Below, in pieces: positions 56,790 through 64,000 of a stretch of DNA of 64,000 bases. Source of the DNA: Dicyema japonicum (Eukaryota; Dicyemida; Rhombozoa; Dicyemidae). Within the stretch, counting starts at the first letter, position 1; the number at the start of each line of letters is the position of its first letter. Made by a program: the position numbers and the translations under genes. The DNA lies in the NCBI GenBank assembly GCA_011109175.1, contig RDEW01000038.1:367155-431154 (forward strand), written 5' to 3'. Under the pieces are notes generated by a model that had not been told where the DNA came from, ran no database searches, and saw only the letters and a list, made by a program, of their open reading frames with translations.

Positions 56790-57429
56790 TCTTAGTAACC
56801 TCATAAACGAATACTGGAACAACTTGGACATTGACTACTTCAATTAAGCCCTGATTAAATAAATCAATGTTCGATTATCAAAGGCTTGTAAAGCTTAACA
56901 ATCCAAACAATCAATTATTTTCTTCATACTAAATGAAATAGTTTTTTATTTACCCCCCAATACCTGTGCTTGATTGCATAGTAATTCCGTTAGTTCATTT
57001 GGTGTGGAGCAGAAATCGAAGGCGAATCAGGACAAGAAAAAGAGTGGTTCGTCTTATGGTCTTCTAGAAGGCTAAATGGTTTTCTCGGTAGTAGCTACAG
57101 AATGAACGACAAACTATCCTTCGCAATCCAATAATTTTGTAGGTCAAAACGAGGTCACGGATGAAAGGACATTGTCCTAAGATGATTAATTACAGTCGTA
57201 TGTCCCGGTGGACAGTTCATTTTTGAACTAGTCGCCGTGGAAACGTCAGGAATCATAAGAAGGTGACGAGTCCTGCTAAAAAAATCGAATCGCTCATCGC
57301 GAAAAAGAAAAATGATAGGAAAGGGGCTGGCTCATTGAGCACAATAGATGGACGAGACTATCGAAGGCTCTCTGCAGGAACCCCCCAATGCAGAAAGTCT
57401 GGAAGTGGATCAAGAACATCAGAAGAACC
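56790..57429. other. Intergenic with repeat debris
   Basis: GGACAGTTCATTTTTGAACT at 57212 recurs from about 35010, and CGTGGAAACGTCAGGAATC recurs from about 33745. These are fragments of retroelement sequence without an intact frame. Confidence 0.35.
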
Positions 57430-58215
57430 TCCCCAGAACAAAAAGTGAAGTCTACATCTAACCCAGATAAAATATTATACGTCTATCTCCTACAAGGAGT
57501 TTTTAAAAGAACACCAAGTATTCTTGAAAATGATTGAAACGAAACGCTCCGATGACCGGATCCTCTTTACTAGCCATGATGTCCACAGAGCTATATCCAA
57601 GACCAACACCTCAGAGGCCAGAGGACCAGACAATATAACCACATGTGAACTGAAGCACCTAAGCCATCTAGCCCTATTAGCATATATTTTCAACCTATCA
57701 TTCTTGCCTCCAAGGACAGAGGCATTCAATCAGCGACTCAGTCCATTCAACAAATGCTTGATAAACTAAAACTATGGTTCTCGAAACGGAGGCTCGACAC
57801 ATCAGCAACAAAGTCCTCTGTTACGAACCAAAAATCCTTATGAAAAACGAGGCTGCTACTATCAACAAAACACGGAGGATTCTGGTGGTAACCTTTGATC
57901 AAAGACTCTTTTATCCTACATGCTAAAAACAGAGTATCTTCTGCTCTGAAGAAAATGAGAATTCTAAAAGTGATTTCAAAACACTTAGAGACCAAACTGA
58001 GAGCATTGCCACAATTTATGAACAATTTACCCGACCCACGATGACGTATGCAAGTCCATCGTGGGATATGCAGATTTCACGCTATACACTATCAAAGTAT
58101 CTAAATCATACAGAAAGTTTGAGCAGATGCCATACTCGATGAGAAGATCTGTACAAGATTCTTGACCCTACCGGACTTTTCTTTTCCTTGTTGGTCTGAG
58201 ATCACTTAGTTGAGA
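57430..58215 (+). mobile_element. Family A non-LTR retrotransposon, internally deleted copy
   Basis: Starts like 44360 (GAAGTCTACATCTAACCCAG, AGTATTCTTGAAAATGATTG), encodes SEARGPDNITTCELKHLSH, then jumps at about 57695 from LLAYIFNLS to LPPRTEAFNQRLS, skipping about 570 bp of RT palm present at 44630-45210. The 3' end has GGTCTGAGATCACTTAGTTG. Confidence 0.75.
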
Positions 58216-58295
58216 GCTATTACTTCTTTATCTTTAACCCAATAAAATAAAAAAAATAAATAAAATTATTTCCAAAGACCAAGGGTAACCAAACT

Positions 58296-58450
58296 AACTA
58301 ACTCCTTGATCGTGACTCGTTCCAGCATTGCCACCAGGTAACGACGTTGTCCCCGGGGAAGAATTTTTGGATCCTCTTGATGCCGGCCAGGCATTGGGCG
58401 CCTCCTCTGTAAGGTGGATCAAGTGACGCCATCGGAAAAAAAATAATTTT
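58296..58450 (-). repeat. SINE-2 related copy, partial
   Basis: Contains GGCCAGGCATTGGGCGCCTC, TCTGTAAGGTGGATCAAGTG and ACGCC in the order of the other copies. The left part (GGTAACGACGTTGTCCCCGG) differs, so it may be a subfamily. Confidence 0.5.
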
Positions 58451-58489
58451 GACAAACTATCCACGTAGCACCACATGGCGCCACGAGAA

Positions 58490-61411
58490 TTTAGTTAGTT
58501 AAGTAACCCCAGCCTCACTAACTTGTAGGAGGCCAGCAGCTATTAAGTAGTACGCAGCAGATGTTGGTCGCTCCCATAAATCAGTCAGTTCCGGCATTGT
58601 GGAGAAATGTTGCGCCAATTCATGACATTAAAATAGGTGATTTGTTGTCAGCACGTGGAAGTTGCAAAAGGGGCAGAGTACATCATATGCTGGTAGATAT
58701 GGGTGGTGCCCACATTGTAGACCAGCCAGGTTTACTCGTACGTCCCTTGAATGAGAGGATTCTGATTGATCTATTGGAGGAGAGGGTCGGTGTAGTATTT
58801 TATTATCTCCGAGTCTTCGGATGCTTCTCGTAGAAACAAAATCGTTTATCTGTTTCAGACGACTCCTGTCATTGGGGATGGAAGGAATGGATGATAACAT
58901 TCGAGAAAGGTCACTGGTTGTCATAATAATTTTCATTTTGTTTTGCGGCTTGCATAGGGAGTGGCAGGGATGTTCTAGACTGTAGGCTTGGGAGAGGAAC
59001 TGCAGGGCTCTCATTTCCAGATGGTCTCCAATTGGAAGGATCTTTGACTCCCAATGTAGATGATCGACAGGATCTGAGACATCCAGTAATTATCCTGAGC
59101 GCGATGTTTTGTACTTTTTGTAGCTTGTCAATAGAAGTAAGAGAAGCAGAGGTTGATCAGCAAGGGCTTGCATAGTTAATAGTTGTTCGAATGAATTGTT
59201 TATGATGGTTAGGGCTACTTTGTTTTGGCCAAAGGAATGGCCTGACACAGCTTTTTGTGATGTTTCGTAACGGTGAGTGGTTGTCCATTAATTGTTAAAA
59301 TTGGTTGAAAATTTAGTTGGCGTCGGTTGGACCTGAATACAGTGACGGTGGATTTCGATGGAGAGGGGGATAGGTGGTTTGCTCCAAGCCACTCTTCAAG
59401 AGTGTTCAAGTGGATCTGAACATCCTTCGTTGCTTCGTTAACGTCCATGTTTTAGAGGCTAACAATCATGTCATCCGATACAATAGAAGTGTCTTGGAAT
59501 TGATTGGAATGTCGATAGGTGTAAGTTGAATAAGGTGGGTTATAAACGGAGCCTTGAAGAACTCCACTTGGAAGAAGTCTGTAGTGATAGACATGACATA
59601 ATTTCAGATCGACCAATTCTTCCAGAGAGGAAATTTGTTAACCAATTCTGTAGACGTGGAGGAATTCCAGATACAAGAATTTTGTTACTTAGCACGCGCC
59701 TTGATGTTCGATCGAACGCCTTGGTAGGACGATCGATGCGAGGATAGTCCGTTTGGGAGGATTATAATTGTTAAAAACAGCAGCGATATATTGAGTTAGG
59801 TAAGAAAGATGTGTTAATGTTGAGTATTGTGGACGAAAGCCATGTTGAAAATCAGGAAAGGGAAGATACTTCGATATTAGTTTCAGTACAACACGTTCAA
59901 CAATTTTCGATACTACAGATGTAGTGAAATTGGTCTGAAAGATCCCGGATCCGAAGGATCATTCTTGGGCTTCAGGATTGGGATTATTTTGGATTTGTTC
60001 CATAGTGCAGGAATTCTGCAGGTGTTGATGAACACAAAAATTATGTCTGCTATTGCTTTGAGTCCTTGCGTTCCCAAATGCTTTAAGTGCAGATTCCATC
60101 AAGCCCTTTGGTACGAGAGTTTTTGGCGTTTTTGATGAGTTTTTCGACATCCGACGTACTGATTTCAATCGGTTTTCCTTGAGGAGTTTGAACGTTTTTC
60201 AATTTGCATGGACGAGAGCATTTGTTCATATCTATGTGACTCACTTTTGCGTAGTGGTCCATTATGACATTTGCCTGATGAGTGAAATCACGTGGTGTTT
60301 GATCCTTGTCAATACTGGTGGCGTGGATTGTCTCCATTCTATTTTGTTTAGACTGAATTCTACGTAAGGTGCCCCAAAAATCCTTTAGTTTTGTTCGGTG
60401 GTTAATTTTTGTGATGAAATTGTTCCAATGGTCCAATTTCATCTTGTTGATTAATTCTATCCAACCTTATAGTTGCCGTATAAATTCTTGATTTTTGAGT
60501 CGACGTCTTGTATGAATCTTTTCGATAATTTCCTTAGTAAATTGGGATTATAGTCTGCAATGAGTCCTTTGGAATGTATTTCTTGTCGGCACTGAGGATG
60601 ACCTCATTACAAAATTTAATTCCGGCTCAAGCGATTTGAAATTCTCAACGGAAAAGTCGGATAGAAATTTTTCTGTTTCTTCTCTGAATGAATCCCATTT
60701 TGCACGTTTGTAATTTGTTATAGTTTTCCAGTGCCTAACAATAGGCGAGAGTAGTTCGATTGACAGTGAATTGGATTATGGTCCGAGTGTAGGTCATATA
60801 CAATTCTCCAAGATATCGCCGAAGATAGTGATGAAGAACATAGTGTGAGGTCAAGTGATGTATTAGAGTCTCCAGGTCTGGAAACTGTTCCGAGTGTGTG
60901 ATTTCCTGTCATTGAAGATAACTAATTGTTCTAGTTGAGAGAGAACCTGAAACCCCTCTCATTACTCGTTTGGCCGATTGCAAGAGAGGATCTTTTGCAT
61001 TTAGATCTTCGCAGATTATCACATTTTCAATCTTTGCAATTCGGTTAGTTTTGGGGAGTAATGTTTCATACTGGGACTTGGTGGCGGGATGTGAATATTT
61101 ACAAATATATACCTTGTGTGGTTTATTTTCACCAAGACGGAAGTAAGTTCGATGTGATCGTCATCTTCAAACAGAGCTTGTGTCTGAGCGGAAATAACGG
61201 AGAATGGAATAGATTTTTGTATGAGAACACCGCCTCCTCTGTTTGAATTCGGTCGGTCACGGCGGACAATTGAGTAGTCTTTGTAGTGTGGAAGCGCTGA
61301 CTTTCTTGATAGTTTCGTTTCCTGTAGCATGGCAATATCAATTTTGTGGGAAGTTAGAAATGCAAAAAGTTCATTTGATTTGTGTGTGAGGCCGTTTATG
61401 TTGAATTGCAT
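58490..61411 (-). mobile_element. Family B AP-endonuclease non-LTR retrotransposon, near full-length but decayed
   Basis: Minus strand in order: endonuclease at 61411-61019 (MQFNINGLTHKSNELFAF, DIAMLQETKLS, YIFVNIHIPPPSP), then its end at 60912-60718 (DLHSDHNPI). The RT linker is at 60442-60083 (DVEKLIKNAKNSRTKGLDGI), and the palm and thumb follow in broken frames (LNTLEEWLGANHLSPSPSKS at 59400). A C-terminal region lies at 59014-58628 with CGHHPYLPAYDVLCPFCNFH, a His/Cys knuckle. The 3' region 58490-58735 is the dispersed segment found at 28465-28680. About eight frame breaks. Confidence 0.75.
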
Positions 61412-61801
61412 GATATTAAGGAATTTCCCGTTTTTATGGGGCCCGGGGTTCTGTTCGATGTCCCCAGCAAGGATTAGGAGTAGCCAATCCGATCTTGGGA
61501 GCGAAAGCTACGCGCCCGCTCAATAGCCGCCATCATCCAGTCCGACTTCCCAGAGGTCGCTGAAAAGGTTGACAGGTGAATAGTAGTGGTTCTTTTAGTT
61601 GCCAGTTTGATACCGGCATCCAATTTTCTCCACGTGAAGGTGAACCATATCGAAAATTTATTTTCACCAAGAAGGAAGTAAGATTTTTAAACTATTTGGT
61701 GTTACCGTGGTCTTTTCCAATGATCACGGGGGTAATAATAATGATAATTTAATTAAATTATTAAACAACAAAATTTAAAAAATAGTAATATAAAAAATTA
61801 C

Positions 61802-62754
61802 AAGTTTATGTTTTGAACTGTCATCAAAAGAAAATAAGAAAAGCTGCACGTCGGATATTAAAGAACGAAACAATAACAAAAATAGAGAAAATCCAAGGCC
61901 TTAAAGACAATGCGAAGTTTTATAAGCATATGCGGACGACGTGGACTTTATTTTGAATAACAAAGAGAGTTAATTGCACTTTTGGAGAAAATGCCTGATA
62001 AAATGGCTGAGTGGTCATTAAAAGTAAACACAAACAAAACCAAAATCACGGAGCAAAAAAGAAGTGAGGAAAGGACCGGGGAGCACTGATATAGATCAAA
62101 ATAACTAGGATCCCTTCTCGGTGACACCGAAGATACAGTACGAAGGAAGACACTAACTAATGTCGCTTTCAACAAAATGAAGAAGACCTGGCTTGTGCAC
62201 AAAAGGCTTGACCCTAAAACTTGAATAAGACTATACAATGTTTTAGTGAGGCCAATCCTATTATATAATGCCGGTACATGGGCATGTACAAGGCAGGAAC
62301 TCGAAAAGTTGAATTCTTTTCACAGAAATCATCTCCGGGTACTCCTTTCTTCCAGAAGCTTTTTCAAAACGCCGTCCGAAATCTTATACAGAGAACAGGA
62401 ACTGAGCCAATATCATGTGAAAGTTACTAATTACAAAATGGAGGCTCTTTGGACACATACTACGCCACGATATGGGGACCCCTGCCAACATAGCAATGGA
62501 GGAGTATTTTGTCTTAGAAGCTTCTCGTTTCCGCGGCCGGCCGAGGACAACACTGCCGGTTATTCTAGATGAAGATCTCAGGAGGATTGGAAAGTGCCTT
62601 AAAGATGGGGATGATCTAGATATGCTACGGAACATGGCAACGGATCGAATAAGATGGGGGACGTTAATTAGATTGTTAACTTTTCGTGTTGCACATGGTT
62701 TGTCATGATCTTGGCATCGAGTACGTGCCTATAATAATAATAAGTTTATGTTTT
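61802..62754 (+). mobile_element. Family C non-LTR retrotransposon, 5'-truncated, with 13-bp target duplication
   Basis: AAGTTTATGTTTT occurs at 61802-61814 and again at 62742-62754. Between them lie AYADDVDFILNN (about 61926), the thumb TRIRLYNVLVRPILLYNAGT (TRI read with one stop), and the C-terminal tail TPANIAMEEYF, SRFRGRPRTTLPVILDEDL, GDDLDMLRNMATDR. The end is a (TAA)n tail at 62731-62741. The RT before YADD is absent. Confidence 0.8.
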
Positions 62755-63338
62755 TTAACGTGAGTAGTTATTTTTGGTTTTACCGTGGTCTTTTGAAATT
62801 TTCATTTCAACACAGAATTGTGAGATTATTTAAGGGGATTAGCACCTCGCCGGTACGGAAAACGCCAAACATCGCGTTGACGATTGATTACTTCACAGTG
62901 AGACTTCCTCAAGGTGACCAAGTCACCTGAACATCTCCTTGGCCAGAAGTCAATTTATACCTGGAAGCCGGCCGAGAAGAAACTTTTCCTTTTGTGGAGG
63001 ATTCCAAGACCATCCACAGAGGAAGGTTGATATTACACCGAGATCACTTACTGTTACTTTTCTTGAATGTGTGCCATACAAGAGCAATAAAGAACACTTG
63101 AATCATTTTAACGAATCTTCGAAAATTGTAGACTACATTTTTTTATTGTCAACGCCCCACGATACTCCGAATAATCCGAACATAATCGCCTTTGGCTTGC
63201 TACTGCAGTAGTAAACCTTGTTTCTTTAACTGATCTGCTTCAAAAGACGAAAAATGTTGGGTCTCCCCCATTAAAATAATAGGTAAATGAAAGAAATAAT
63301 TATTCAAAAACTGCAAATTTCTTTATTTTTAATGTCGT
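62755..63338. other. Intergenic, no gene recognised
   Basis: GGTTTTACCGTGGTCTTTTG near 62780 resembles GGTGTTACCGTGGTCTTTTC near 61700, a short dispersed repeat. Nothing else identifiable. Confidence 0.35.
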
Positions 63339-63584
63339 TTACTTTCCATTATAATTTTTCTTAAATTTTAATTTTCTCTTTGACGGACGGTTGTAATTTG
63401 TTAGTTTTTTCCAAGTTTTCCATTGGACTTCACTACAAAATCCAATTAACTGATCAAAGAACATGTTCTTTCTACTCATTGCAAAGTATATAAAAATGGG
63501 GTACTTTGTGTGACCTAGGGGTTTGTCCCCAGTCAGAAATTGAAAATGTCTTAGTATCCTAAAAAAAATAAACCCTCTCTTCAT
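63339..63584 (-). CDS. Hypothetical basic small protein
   Basis: Open frame of 81 codons from an ATG, with a hydrophobic stretch (YPIFIYFAMS) and a strongly basic end (WKTWKKLTNYNRPSKRKLKF). It is not a recognised family. A 15-nt GT...TAG segment inside the first codons and a 30-33 nt GT...AG segment in the middle could be introns by the pattern of other genes here, but both keep frame either way. It could be the last exon of a longer gene. Confidence 0.3.
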   Translation of the reverse strand: MKRGFIFFRILRHFQFLTGDKPLGHTKYPIFIYFAMSRKNMFFDQLIGFCSEVQWKTWKKLTNYNRPSKRKLKFKKNYNGK

Positions 63585-63599
63585 TCAACAACAATTTGC

Positions 63600-64000
63600 A
63601 TTAAAGATCACTCCGACATTATACACGTGACGATTGTGCTGACATTAAACAGGGATGAGAGAACAAATACTATGGAACGAGATCTTTATAAGAGAAGAGG
63701 CGAAAAATCTGCAACTTTATTCATAACCAACGAAAGGGACAGGACACGTGCAGTATTTGCAGTTGTGGGGGAGAACAAATGATTCTTTTTAATTCCATCC
63801 CGGCACTGAGGGTTGGTGGATTACATGACGTCACTCTAGTAGAATGAGAGAAGGTGAGAAACAGAAAAGTCTCTGAAATGACATGGGATGACATTGTTAC
63901 TACGGTTCACAAGGGTACTTGAGACAGTTCGAAGTTGTAGATACATCTACTCTAACATGCATGCACTGTGCTCGAAAGGCCATAAGAATGTGTCCCTTGA
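63600..64000. other. Window end, no gene recognised
   Basis: No recognisable frame or repeat. It may contain 5' sequence of the minus-strand frame at 63339-63584. Confidence 0.4.

Noticed and set aside
1-64000. Ciliate or nucleomorph origin, which also have very short introns
   Set aside because: Myc-like and TGF-beta genes are animal-specific, and host genes use TAA, TAG and TGA consistently as stops.

Overview
This window looks like nuclear DNA from a small animal with extremely compact genes embedded in a dense graveyard of transposable elements. The six host genes I can recognise are animal-type: a myostatin/activin-like TGF-beta ligand, a Myc-like bHLH factor, a BUB1/BUBR1 checkpoint protein, an FBXO25/FBXO32-type F-box protein, a secreted GH27 alpha-galactosidase/NAGA and an mS38-like mitoribosomal protein. 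Their apparent frame breaks vanish if introns of about 22-29 nt (GT...AG) are removed. The GH27 gene becomes one 395-codon frame with six such introns, and the BUB1-like gene one 529-codon frame with eight. Among animals, introns of this size are known from dicyemid mesozoans, so a dicyemid is my best guess for the source. That assignment is inference from intron size plus gene content.

Layout of host genes: mS38-like (1.6-2.1 kb, -), FBXO25/32-like (7.2-8.2 kb, -), BUB1/BUBR1-like (10.1-11.8 kb, +), TGF-beta ligand (20.3-21.1 kb, +), Myc-like bHLH (24.7-25.4 kb, -) and GH27 glycosidase (42.1-43.4 kb, +). They are unrelated in function, are not in operons, and are separated by kilobases of mobile DNA. 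Between them they cover growth signalling, growth-control transcription, mitotic checkpoint, ubiquitin ligation, lysosomal/secreted glycan cleavage and mitochondrial translation.

Most of the rest is mobile DNA. (1) Non-LTR retrotransposons with an AP endonuclease fall into at least three families: A/B, related, with a shared 3' motif GATCACTTA(A/G)TTAG; C, with a (TAA)n tail and a WRLFGH-LRM C-terminus; and D, ending in TTGTCTTGTC. (2) Non-LTR elements with a restriction-like endonuclease (RLE): one 3.1 kb copy nested with a 14-bp target duplication inside the family D element, a second copy with its RT core deleted, several 3' stubs, and a Dong/R4-like fragment abutting a (TAA)n run. (3) DNA transposons: pogo/Tigger copies with GC-rich inverted repeats, a Tc1/IS630-like fragment, a probable hAT end, and a Ginger-type element with a gypsy-like integrase and long terminal inverted repeats inside an RT gene. 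(4) Two tRNA-derived SINE families, one represented by an intact insertion with a 15-bp target duplication inside an RT reading frame.

A 621-bp run of N (18476-19096) interrupts a Tigger copy. Almost every transposon reading frame is broken by stops or frameshifts. The clean nesting and target duplications allow a relative order of insertions to be read from sequence alone.
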